This document shows positions 36,636-44,296 of a stretch of DNA of 64,000 nt, piece by piece. Both the position numbers and the translations under genes were made by a program. The DNA is taken from assembly GCF_037969875.1 (NCBI RefSeq), contig NZ_CP150218.1, forward strand, positions 1,736,001 to 1,800,000. Direction: 5' to 3'. Below the pieces are notes generated by a model that was given only the letters and a program-made list of their open reading frames with translations, did not search any database and was not told the origin of the DNA. Origin of the DNA: Paenibacillus sp. FSL R7-0337 (GTDB lineage: Bacteria > Bacillota > Bacilli > Paenibacillales > Paenibacillaceae). Numbering within the stretch: position 1 is the first letter of the stretch; every line of letters starts with the position of its first letter.

Positions 36636-36645
36636 AACGATCGGT
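36636..36645 (-). promoter_or_regulatory. Possible TetR operator core
   Basis: AACGATCGGT is palindromic at 8 of 10 positions around CGATCG and lies about 40 bp before the TetR gene start, flanked by TTTACC and GGTAAA further out. Confidence 0.35.
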
Positions 36646-36755
36646 AAATATTATTGTAGCCTTGTTAACTAGATCACATCAATTCCGTACCAATCATTCT
36701 ATATTATTTTTAAGGAAAATACCATCAGCATTTCACACCCCAAGGAGGTTATCAC

Positions 36756-37310
36756 ATGAGAAAGTTCGCAGTAATACTTGCGGCATTCACCCTGACCCTG
36801 CTCATTGGCTGCGGCAACGCAAACAAAAATGCAGGGAACACCGGCACAGCAGAGAACGCGGGCAATACGGCGGCTACCGCTGCACCGGATGCGGTCACTT
36901 CGGCTTCGGTAGTCGATAACGGAGAAGCCTTCAAGAAGGCGATCAGCAAAGACGGCACCTGGATTGCAGCTACACTGAAGGACCTGAGCTTCTCCGAGGA
37001 GCTTGTGCTCGACGGACAGTTCATCCATAAGGAAGAGCCTGCCCGCAAAATCGCGCTCTATACCCAGGATGCTGATCACAACATCACGAACTCCTTCAAG
37101 CTCACCGCTCCGAAATTGACGATCCGCAGTGAGAATGCCCGGATTCAGGGAGGGACGTTTGTGGGTGATGTCTATGTGGAGGCTGACGGCTTCGCTGTCG
37201 TGAATGCCACCATTGAAGGCAATGTCTATTTCTCCGATGACAAATACCAGGCTACCTATTCCGCAGCAGATCAAGGGAAGGTAACCGGCGTCACTGAAGT
37301 GAAAAAATAA
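36756..37310 (+). CDS. Small lipoprotein of unknown function
   Basis: A 184-residue predicted lipoprotein (signal TLTLLIGC, lipobox Cys19) with an Asn/Ala/Thr-rich linker and a C-terminal region of short repeated strands (KLTIRSENARIQGGTFVGDVYVEADGFAVVNATIEGNVYF, split by residue class) that suggests a small beta-helix or adhesin-like fold. CAAGGAGGTTATCAC gives a strong start. A terminator separates it from the next gene. I do not assign a function. Confidence 0.75.
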   Translation: MRKFAVILAAFTLTLLIGCGNANKNAGNTGTAENAGNTAATAAPDAVTSASVVDNGEAFKKAISKDGTWIAATLKDLSFSEELVLDGQFIHKEEPARKIALYTQDADHNITNSFKLTAPKLTIRSENARIQGGTFVGDVYVEADGFAVVNATIEGNVYFSDDKYQATYSAADQGKVTGVTEVKK

Positions 37311-37324
37311 TGCGGCAGGGTGCG

Positions 37325-37370
37325 GGGTGTTTCTCTTCGGGCAATCAGCCGGGGAGAACACCCTTTTTTT
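37325..37370 (+). terminator. Terminator after the small lipoprotein gene
   Basis: GGGTGTTTCTC pairs with GAGAACACCC (one bulge) and is followed by seven T residues. Confidence 0.75.
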
Positions 37371-37403
37371 GCATTGTTACCCTGGAAAAGAGGTGCTGGC
37401 CTA

Positions 37404-38765
37404 ATGAAATTCATCCGTAAGTATGCTATCCTTCCTCTTCTGCTCCTGATGCTCTCCTCCTGTAACGGACAGGATGCGGCCGAGACGGAGCCGCAATACT
37501 GGATTCAGTCCGGTCATGATCTGAGTATCCTGACAACGAGCGATACCCATTATTTAGCGCAGGAGCTTAGAGATCTCGGGCCTGCCTTCCAGCAGTTTCT
37601 GGCTGCCGGTGACGGCAAGCAGCTCGGCTACAGCAAGGAGATGATGGAGGCTCTCGGCTATGATATCGGAATCCGCAAGCCGGATGTGGTGATTATCAGC
37701 GGGGATCTCAGCAACAACGGGGAAGAAGCCAGCCATAAGGAGCTGGCCGGACATCTGAAGCGCATTGAGCAAGACACCGGAACCCGGATCTATGTGATCC
37801 CGGGCAATCATGATATCCGGAATCCCTGGGCCCGGAGCTTCCGCGATAAGCGCCAATACGCCACAGATTCCGTGAGCGCCACAGCGTTCCGCAAAATCTA
37901 TGGCAGCTTCGGTTATGATGAGGCCCTGCTGAGAGACGAAGATTCGCTCAGCTACCTGGCTGCCCCGTCGGAGGAGCTATGGCTGCTCATGCTGGATACT
38001 GCACAGTACGGAGACAATAAAGCGCTGGGCCATCCCCAGCTGGAGGGCCGGGTCAGTGACCGGACCCTGGAATGGATCGCCGCCTGCGGTGCGAAGGCCG
38101 CTGCCGCAGGCGCGCAGCTTGTGACGGTCATGCATCACAGCCTGCTGAACCACAGTGAATTCATTCAGGAGGGCTTCACTGTAGAGGACCATGCCAAGGT
38201 TACAGATGCCTTGATGAAGAGCGGCGTGCAGACGGTTCTCAGCGGGCATATACACATTCAGGATATCAGTGAATACAGTCATGACGGGGAGCGCATCTAT
38301 GACATTGCCAGCAGTGCTTTATCCGTTTATCCCCATCAATACGGACTCTTAACCTATTCCTCCGCCCGTCAGACTCTGGATTACAGCACTGCAAGATTAG
38401 GGATGGAGCAATGGGCAACAGCCACCGGCAATACAGATCCGAATCTGCTGGGCTTCAGGGCCTACAGTGAAGCCAACTTCCGCAAGCGGTCTGCCACCCG
38501 GAGTTATTCCCATCTAGCTGAAGATCCCGCTTACGCCAGCTATACGGAGGCTGAGCTGAAGCAAATGGCTGACGTTGTCGGAAGGCTGAACGAGAATTAC
38601 TTTGCAGGCTCTGCAGGTACGGACAATGCAGCCTTGACCGCCACAGCAGGCTACCGGCTCTGGCAGGACGCCCCAGCGGGCGGAACGAGAAGCTATGTTC
38701 TGAAGATGGCCTCGCAGCAGCCGAAAAGCAATCATGAACTGCATGTCCAGCTTCCTCAGCGGTGA
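37404..38765 (+). CDS. Lipoprotein metallophosphoesterase
   Basis: A 453-residue surface-anchored calcineurin-like phosphoesterase. The signal peptide ends LLMLSSC (lipobox). Metal-binding motifs appear in order: TTSDTHYLAQ, VVIISGDLSNNG, YVIPGNHDIRNPW, VMHHSLLN and LSGHIHIQD. The C-terminal about 100 residues hold a helical extension. I start it at 37404 with AAAGAGGTG upstream; the longer frame overlaps the preceding terminator. Likely substrates are extracellular phosphomonoesters or diesters; specificity cannot be read. Confidence 0.9.
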   Translation: MKFIRKYAILPLLLLMLSSCNGQDAAETEPQYWIQSGHDLSILTTSDTHYLAQELRDLGPAFQQFLAAGDGKQLGYSKEMMEALGYDIGIRKPDVVIISGDLSNNGEEASHKELAGHLKRIEQDTGTRIYVIPGNHDIRNPWARSFRDKRQYATDSVSATAFRKIYGSFGYDEALLRDEDSLSYLAAPSEELWLLMLDTAQYGDNKALGHPQLEGRVSDRTLEWIAACGAKAAAAGAQLVTVMHHSLLNHSEFIQEGFTVEDHAKVTDALMKSGVQTVLSGHIHIQDISEYSHDGERIYDIASSALSVYPHQYGLLTYSSARQTLDYSTARLGMEQWATATGNTDPNLLGFRAYSEANFRKRSATRSYSHLAEDPAYASYTEAELKQMADVVGRLNENYFAGSAGTDNAALTATAGYRLWQDAPAGGTRSYVLKMASQQPKSNHELHVQLPQR

Positions 38766-38839
38766 TGTTTGAAGAACTGGAAATAGGTGCAAGATAGACA
38801 CGTATGCTTACACCTATTGCTGAGGAGATGATGATCACC

Positions 38840-39742
38840 ATGTTCACACGTATGGATGAGATTATGATTGAAATCCCGGACGTCGAGAAACCAGATCCTA
38901 ATGGTGCAGCAGCCGTTCAAGAGCTGCTCGGTGGCAAATTCGGTGAAATGTCAACACTCAATAACTACTTGTACCAGTCCTTCAACTTCCGCTCCAAGGA
39001 CAAGCTGAAGCCCTTCTACGACCTGGTGATGAGTATTACCGCCGAGGAACTGGGCCATGTTGAGCTGGTCTCCCACGCCGTGAATAAATGTCTAAGAGGT
39101 TCCACAGCCTATAAGAAGCCGGATTCCACGCCGCTGGGGGATGTCAAAGACGCACGGCTGTCTTATCACTTCCTGGCGGGCGCACAGGGAGCCATGCCAT
39201 TCGACTCTATGGGCAATCCATGGACTGGAGCCAATGTGTTCAACAGCGGCAACCTGGTAGAGGATCTGCTGCATAACTTCTTCCTGGAGTGCGGGGCCAG
39301 AACCCATAAAATGAAGGTCTACGAAATGACCGACCACCCTGCAGCCCGGGCGGTAGTCGGCTTCCTGCTTGTCCGTGGGGGCGTTCACGTAGTCGCTTAC
39401 GCCAAGGCGCTGGAGATTGCCACAGGCGTCAATGTCACCAAGCTCGTGCCGATTCCTTCCCTGGACAACAAGGCGTTCAATGAAGCCAGGAAGTATGAAG
39501 AAAAAGGCGTCCATACGAAGCTCTACACGTGGAGCGATAAGGATTTCAGCTCCATTGACCAGATCTGGAAGGGTACCCATCCTGAAGACGGGCTTCCACT
39601 GGAGGTCATTCAGGGTGTACCGAAAGGCTTCCCTATCCCCGAAGCCCCGGAATTGAAGGAAGAATTCGCACCGGGCATCTCCGCCGAGGAATTCAAGGAG
39701 ATTGCCAAACGGCTGAAAATGGCCGGGAATATTCATGACTAG
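38840..39742 (+). CDS. Manganese catalase
   Basis: A 300-residue non-haem di-manganese catalase decomposing hydrogen peroxide. The ferritin-like four-helix bundle includes metal-ligand segments MSTLNNYLYQSFNFR, SITAEELGHVELVSHAV, EDLLHNFFLECGARTHK and RGGVHVVAYAKALE. A GAGGAGATGA site lies about 12 nt before the ATG at 38840; an ATG at 38828 or 38831 is also possible. Related proteins in Bacillus (CotJC, YjqC) can be spore-coat associated, but no cotJ partners are present here. Confidence 0.93.
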   Translation: MFTRMDEIMIEIPDVEKPDPNGAAAVQELLGGKFGEMSTLNNYLYQSFNFRSKDKLKPFYDLVMSITAEELGHVELVSHAVNKCLRGSTAYKKPDSTPLGDVKDARLSYHFLAGAQGAMPFDSMGNPWTGANVFNSGNLVEDLLHNFFLECGARTHKMKVYEMTDHPAARAVVGFLLVRGGVHVVAYAKALEIATGVNVTKLVPIPSLDNKAFNEARKYEEKGVHTKLYTWSDKDFSSIDQIWKGTHPEDGLPLEVIQGVPKGFPIPEAPELKEEFAPGISAEEFKEIAKRLKMAGNIHD

Positions 39743-39782
39743 CAGCCAGAGCCAAGCCTAGCGAATAATAGCACCCATAGAG

Positions 39783-39833
39783 AAGCGGATGTCCTGAAAG
39801 CCATGAACTGGCTGCCGGAACATCCGCTTTGTT
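39783..39833 (+). terminator. Terminator of the Mn catalase gene
   Basis: AAGCGGATGT (39783-39792) pairs with ACATCCGCTT (39820-39829), with inner pairing and a short T-rich tail. Confidence 0.7.
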
Positions 39834-39865
39834 TGGGTATGGATGCTTCAAAGATCTCCGCCTTA

Positions 39866-40972
39866 TCACTCAGGCTCAAGCAGCAGTGAGGTATCGGCAA
39901 CAGCCTGTCCATTCACAAGCAGCACAATCGTATGCTCACCGGGATAGTGCTTGCGTGTGGTCAGGTTGGCCCAGCGGTGGGTCCGCGTACCGGAGAGTCT
40001 GGTGCCGCCGGGCACGGTTTTGTCGGATAAAAGAAACAGCTTGCGTGAGGTCTTGCCGCCGGCCTTGACGAAGTTGATCCCGTATTCAATACGGATGCGC
40101 ACCGGACCGCCCTCCCGGATCGTCAGAGCGTATTGCAGCTCACAGTGCTCTCCGATCCGCAGCACGGCCGAGTCAGCCGCCAAGGCAGCCGAGCTGACCA
40201 GCGGGGTGCCGCTCTCCTCCTGGGCATATCCGAACAGCTCCATGATCTCAGGGTCGGCTTTGCGGATCAGCGAGCGGCAGCCATGCCGCACAATCCAGTT
40301 TGTATTCACATCACTGCCCAGCCAGTTGCGGGCAGTGGCTATGACGATATCGGGGTGATCCTTCGCGATATCGTTCAGGTTGTTGGCTACACTTTTGCGC
40401 ACATAGAGTGACGGGTCAGCCTTCAGCTTCTCCAGCAGCGGCAATAGCGGAGACGGGTCGCGCTTGAACACTGGCAATGCCTGGCCCCAGGGCAGTCGGG
40501 GACGGCTGCCCTCGCTGGCGAGCCGCCGTACATGCTCCCCCGGATGCTCCGCCCAGACCAGCATCTGGTCCATCATCCGCTGCGGATCACGCAGCAGGAA
40601 CGGCCTGACGGCAAATTCCGCCGAGGACCCCGGGGTGAACCGCTCCAGCGCCTCCATCGATAGCTCCCAGTGCTCCCCGCTTCCGCCATACACCTCCACG
40701 AAATCCGGGAAGATCAGATACGGGAAGCCGACACAGTCCTTATCTATCGCATACAATATCTTCAGCGCTTCCTCATAGGCCGGGGGCAGGCAGCTGCCCA
40801 GCGTCTCTGTAATCCGCCGCATCCTTGCCTTCAGCTCCAGCTCCTCCCACGGCTCCTTCATCGCCTCAGCAATGAAGCGGCCTAGCTCAAACGAACCGTA
40901 GACAGCTTTAATTTTCATTCCCAGGCTGTGCAGGAATTCTTGGTTGTACATTGCTTTCAGGGGTTCGGCCAT
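39866..40972 (-). CDS. DNA alkylation repair protein, AlkC-like
   Basis: A 368-residue protein of the HEAT-repeat DNA glycosylase superfamily (AlkC/AlkD). The HEAT region (about 1-260) includes VYGGSGEHWELSMEALE, HPGEHVRRLASEGSRPRLPW and LYVRKSVANNLNDIAKDHPD. A beta-rich C-terminal domain (about 265-368) resembles the Ig-like domain found in some AlkC enzymes. AlkC removes 3-methyladenine and 3-methylcytosine. A good promoter TTGACA-17-TATGTT lies upstream. Confidence 0.88.
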   Translation of the reverse strand: MAEPLKAMYNQEFLHSLGMKIKAVYGSFELGRFIAEAMKEPWEELELKARMRRITETLGSCLPPAYEEALKILYAIDKDCVGFPYLIFPDFVEVYGGSGEHWELSMEALERFTPGSSAEFAVRPFLLRDPQRMMDQMLVWAEHPGEHVRRLASEGSRPRLPWGQALPVFKRDPSPLLPLLEKLKADPSLYVRKSVANNLNDIAKDHPDIVIATARNWLGSDVNTNWIVRHGCRSLIRKADPEIMELFGYAQEESGTPLVSSAALAADSAVLRIGEHCELQYALTIREGGPVRIRIEYGINFVKAGGKTSRKLFLLSDKTVPGGTRLSGTRTHRWANLTTRKHYPGEHTIVLLVNGQAVADTSLLLEPE

Positions 40973-41019
40973 TCTTGAATTCCTCCTGCTGTGATTGGAT
41001 TCTCTTATAATGAGAGCAT

Positions 41020-41048
41020 AACATACGAACCGGACATCCCTGTGTCAA
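41020..41048 (-). promoter_or_regulatory. Predicted promoter of the AlkC-like gene
   Basis: On the minus strand a perfect -35 TTGACA (41043-41048), 17-bp spacer and -10 TATGTT (41020-41025). Confidence 0.6.
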
Positions 41049-41171
41049 CTTCCGGCTGGATATATATACACAAAGTATACCCTATGTTCAAAACCGGCAG
41101 CCTGTCGTACAATAAGATTTAAGTTTTTTCCCGCTGATGTTGAATTTATCCGATGAAAGGACTGGGACTTT

Positions 41172-41390
41172 TTGCCACAGACACTTGTTAAAAATATTGA
41201 TTTTTTCGTAGCCGCACTGTCACAGACCTTCGTATCTGCCCTCCAGCTTGACCCTGACGGAATGTATTCCCAGGTAGGCAGCGGAGTCGTTGAGAAATTC
41301 TCTGATGAGTACGTCCGGCTGAAAAGATTCGACGGCACCACCTCGCATTACGCCCGCGACATTACGAAATTCCAGCACAACCATGCCTGA
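41172..41390 (+). CDS. Small hypothetical protein with TTG start
   Basis: A 72-residue ORF starting at TTG, about 11 nt after GAAAGGA; the frame is closed by a TGA at 41154, so no other start fits. The sequence LVKNIDFFVAALSQTFVSAL is amphipathic or hydrophobic and the rest is polar (VEKFSDEYVRLKRFDGTTSHYARDITKF). It is unrecognised. A terminator about 80 bp downstream and a balanced composition support expression, but it could be non-coding. Confidence 0.45.
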   Translation: MPQTLVKNIDFFVAALSQTFVSALQLDPDGMYSQVGSGVVEKFSDEYVRLKRFDGTTSHYARDITKFQHNHA

Positions 41391-41470
41391 GAAGGCTTCG
41401 GGGTCTCTTCATCAAAGGAGAAACAGAGGAGAAACAGCGCTCGCCCTTGATCCTCCCTCCCCTCTTCAAA

Positions 41471-41505
41471 CGCAGACCCTGGACCCTGATCCGGGTCTGT
41501 TTTTG
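41471..41505 (+). terminator. Terminator upstream of the LacI gene
   Basis: CGCAGACCC (41471-41479) pairs mainly through CAGACCC with GGGTCTG (41493-41499), followed by TTTTTT. Confidence 0.75.
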
Positions 41506-41525
41506 CGTTCACTTTTCACAAAATA

Positions 41526-41537
41526 TTAACGTGTGCA
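41526..41537 (+). promoter_or_regulatory. Shared operator-like word TTAACGTGTGCA, copy 1
   Basis: This 12-mer lies upstream of the LacI-family gene and recurs exactly at 42702-42713 before uxaB. The sequence around the second copy has the TG-N3-ACGT-N3-CA symmetry seen in LacI/GalR operators. Confidence 0.55.
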
Positions 41538-41550
41538 TTCCAATAAACTA

Positions 41551-41579
41551 TTGACTTGACGCTGCTGGAGAACTAAACT
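41551..41579 (+). promoter_or_regulatory. Predicted promoter of the LacI-family gene
   Basis: -35 TTGACT (41551-41556), 17-bp spacer, -10-like TAAACT (41574-41579). The start would give a leader of about 30 nt. Confidence 0.5.
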
Positions 41580-41616
41580 GAAATCGTTAACAATTCCATG
41601 TACCCGGGGAGAACCT

Positions 41617-42612
41617 ATGATTACCATCAAAGATATTGCCCGTGTTGCCGGTGTGTCCCATACTACCGTATCGAGGGCTTTGAACGGCAACCCGCTGATC
41701 AAGAAAGCCACCCGGGATAAGATTGAACGGATCGCCTCCGAAATGAATTATGTGCCCAATTACAGCGCCAAGAGCCTGGTCACCAAGAGATCGTTCATCA
41801 TTGGCCTGTTCTTCTCCAGTATTGAGCAGGGGACTTCCGCAAGCTTCCTGGTGGATGCGATCAAAGGCATTACGCATAGCCTCGATGAGAACTATAATCT
41901 GACGGTAAACGGGATCGACGGTGTACAGCATTTCAGCAATATTCAGCCGCAGCGCTTCGACGGTATTCTGGTCATGAGCCAGAGCGATGAAGACAATGCC
42001 TTCATCTATCATGTGAAGAAGATGGGCATTCCGCTAGTGGTGCTGAACCGCCAGCTCGAGGACCCGGGCATCATGAACGTGGTGGCCAATGACCGCGAAG
42101 GCGTGAAGGAAGCGATTGATTATGCTGTGCAGCAGGGTCACTGCAAGCTGGCTATTATTGAAGGAAAGCCCGGCTTCAAGTCCTCAAGCGAACGTAAGCA
42201 GGGCTTCCTGGACAGTCTGATTGCAGGCCGGCTTCCGCTGAATCCCGATTATTTTGCCGCAGGAGATTATAGCATTGAGAGCGGATATGCCGCGATGAGC
42301 AAGCTGCTTAGCCTGGAGGACCGGCCTACGGCTGTGTTCTGCTCCAATGATGATATGGCGATTGGCGCCATGAATGCCTGCTATGCCCACAAGGTCCGGG
42401 TACCGGAGCAGATCTCACTGATCGGCTTCGACGATATGATGTTCGCCCGCTATACGAATCCTGCCCTGACCACCGTCCGCAAGCCGATTGCTGAGATCAG
42501 TGAACTGGGCATCACCATGCTGATCCAGCTGCTTCAGCAGCCGGAGACCCCGCCGCAGCAGCTGTTCGTCAAGACTTCGCTGGTTGTGCGGGATACGGTG
42601 GCAGCAGAATAA
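41617..42612 (+). CDS. LacI-family regulator of the hexuronate cluster
   Basis: A 331-residue LacI/GalR regulator. The N-terminal headpiece is TIKDIARVAGVSHTTVSRALNGNPLIKKATRDKI with the hinge ANYSAKSLV-type segment. The periplasmic-binding-protein-like sensor domain includes VFCSNDDMAIGAMNACYAHKVRVPEQISLIGFDD. CCGGGGAGAACCT precedes the ATG. It is transcribed ahead of uxaB-uxaA-uxaC and shares a 12-bp operator-like word with uxaB, so it is probably an ExuR/UxuR-like regulator responding to a hexuronate-derived ligand. Confidence 0.92.
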   Translation: MITIKDIARVAGVSHTTVSRALNGNPLIKKATRDKIERIASEMNYVPNYSAKSLVTKRSFIIGLFFSSIEQGTSASFLVDAIKGITHSLDENYNLTVNGIDGVQHFSNIQPQRFDGILVMSQSDEDNAFIYHVKKMGIPLVVLNRQLEDPGIMNVVANDREGVKEAIDYAVQQGHCKLAIIEGKPGFKSSSERKQGFLDSLIAGRLPLNPDYFAAGDYSIESGYAAMSKLLSLEDRPTAVFCSNDDMAIGAMNACYAHKVRVPEQISLIGFDDMMFARYTNPALTTVRKPIAEISELGITMLIQLLQQPETPPQQLFVKTSLVVRDTVAAE

Positions 42613-42701
42613 CTCTACCAGAACCCCAGACGCTATTTTCTGCAGATACGGAGCCTTCCTGGAGAAGTGAAGGAATTCCGTATCTTGCTTAAAATAAAAT
42701 G

Positions 42702-42713
42702 TTAACGTGTGCA
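42702..42713 (+). promoter_or_regulatory. Shared operator-like word TTAACGTGTGCA, copy 2
   Basis: An exact copy of the 12-mer at 41526-41537, 27 bp before the uxaB start. With flanks it reads TGTTAACGTGTGCA, close to LacI-type and cre-type half-symmetry. Confidence 0.55.
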
Positions 42714-42740
42714 ATTTATCACTGTATTCTAAAGGAGATC

Positions 42741-44171
42741 ATGACCACTATGACAAACCGTTTATCCAGAAGCACTCACCCGGAGCTAACCCTCCATCCT
42801 GAACGGATGATTCAGTTCGGCGAAGGCAACTTCATGCGTGCGTTCGTGGACTGGCAGCTGCAGCAAATGAACAATCAGGGTCTGTTCAACGGCAGCGCCG
42901 TCCTCATTCAGCCTATTGCGCAGGGACCAGGCGGAGTAGCTGAACTGATGGCCGCTCAAGACAACCTCTACACCGTACTGCTGAATGGCATCATGGACAA
43001 CGAGACCGTCAATTCCCGCGAAATTATCAGCTCGGTCAGCCGGGTGATTAACCCATATACCGATTATGAAGCTTATCTCGCGCTCGCCGAGAATGATGAT
43101 CTGGAGTTCATTACCTCCAATACTACCGAAGCTGGTATTGCCTATCTTCCAGGCGACCGCGCAGATGATGCTCCCCCTAAGAGCTTCCCGGGCAAGCTGA
43201 CTGCGCTGCTCCACCGCCGCTTCGAGCTTGGCAAGAAAGGCTTCGTCATTATCCCCTGCGAGCTGATTGACCGTAACGGCGAGAAATTGCAGGAGATCGT
43301 AGAACGTTATGCGGCTGACTGGAACCTTGGCGCAGAATTCCTGCAATGGCTGAAGTCCGAGAACACCTTCTGCTGCAGTCTGGTCGACCGGATTGTTCCT
43401 GGTTATCCGCGTGACCAGGCTGCTGCCCTGGAAGCTGAGCTGGGCTATCTTGATAACGTGATGGTAACCGCAGAACCTTTCCTCTTTTGGGTTATTGAAG
43501 GACCGGAGTCTCTGGCAGAGCGCCTGCCGCTGGCCAAGGCCGGACTGAATGTGGTGGTGACACCGGATATGACGCCTTACCGCGAACGCAAGGTTCATCT
43601 GCTGAACGGACCGCATACTGCTATGGTTCCTCTGGGCCTGCTCGCCGGGCTTGAGACGGTTGAAGACGTCATGAATGACGGTACCTTCTCCCGGTTCGTG
43701 AAGCAGTTGATCGAAGAGGAACTGATTCCTATGCTGGATCTGCCTGCTGATCAGCTATTGTCCTACGCCGATGCCGTACAGGAGCGCTTCCGCAATCCGT
43801 TCATCCGCCATGAGCTGACCTCCATCTCGCTCAACAGCATTTCCAAATTCAAGGCCCGCCTGCTCCCGGTCCTGCTTCGCTACCAACAGGAACGCGGTAA
43901 GCTTCCGGAGCGGATGACTCTCGCCTTCGCCGCCCTGCTGCTCAGCTACCGTGGAGACCGTATTCCCCGGCAGGACGGCGCAGAGGTACTGGCAGTGTTC
44001 GATCAGGCCTGGAGCCAGCCGGCCAGCTTCGTGAACACTATTCTTGCCGACACCAGCCTGTGGGGACAGGATCTGACCCAGCTGCCTGGACTGGCTGCTG
44101 CGGTTGCCGCCCACTTGCAGCAGCTGGAGCGTGAAGATTCCCGCGCAGCATTACAGGAACTCGTCGGCTGA
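42741..44171 (+). CDS. uxaB: Tagaturonate reductase (altronate oxidoreductase)
   Basis: An NAD-dependent enzyme of the mannitol dehydrogenase family that interconverts D-tagaturonate and D-altronate in galacturonate catabolism. The 476 residues contain the N-terminal dinucleotide site IQFGEGNFMRAFVDWQL, the family lysine region FVIIPCELIDRNGEKL, and C-terminal MTPYRERKVHLLNGPHTAMVPLGLLAGLETV with the catalytic Lys/Asn/His set. AAAGGAG is close to the ATG at 42741; the ATG at 42750 is an alternative. The next genes, uxaA and uxaC, complete the galacturonate-to-KDG steps. Confidence 0.95.
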   Translation: MTTMTNRLSRSTHPELTLHPERMIQFGEGNFMRAFVDWQLQQMNNQGLFNGSAVLIQPIAQGPGGVAELMAAQDNLYTVLLNGIMDNETVNSREIISSVSRVINPYTDYEAYLALAENDDLEFITSNTTEAGIAYLPGDRADDAPPKSFPGKLTALLHRRFELGKKGFVIIPCELIDRNGEKLQEIVERYAADWNLGAEFLQWLKSENTFCCSLVDRIVPGYPRDQAAALEAELGYLDNVMVTAEPFLFWVIEGPESLAERLPLAKAGLNVVVTPDMTPYRERKVHLLNGPHTAMVPLGLLAGLETVEDVMNDGTFSRFVKQLIEEELIPMLDLPADQLLSYADAVQERFRNPFIRHELTSISLNSISKFKARLLPVLLRYQQERGKLPERMTLAFAALLLSYRGDRIPRQDGAEVLAVFDQAWSQPASFVNTILADTSLWGQDLTQLPGLAAAVAAHLQQLEREDSRAALQELVG

Positions 44172-44179
44172 ACCCGCTT

Positions 44180-44282
44180 GTTTGTATGAAGAATTTCAGG
44201 GAAGCGCAGACTTACAAACTTGGCATATGCTTCCGAAGCGAGTTTGTACGAAGAATTTCAGGGAAGCGCAGCTTACAAACTT
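44180..44282 (+). repeat. Duplicated hairpin between uxaB and uxaA
   Basis: Two near-identical units of 42 and 41 nt (44180-44221 and 44242-44282) fill the 125-bp intercistronic gap. Each starts GTTTGTA and ends TACAAACTT, so each can fold on itself; the shared middle is AAGAATTTCAGGGAAGCGCAG. They differ by one substitution and one deletion. The second unit ends directly before the uxaA ribosome binding site. Confidence 0.85.
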
Positions 44283-44296
44283 TTAGGAGGGTCAAC

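Noticed and set aside
44186..44296. N-terminal extension of uxaA by 37 codons
   Set aside because: The extension is encoded by the duplicated hairpin and lies before a strong ribosome binding site; homologous UxaA proteins begin near the chosen start.
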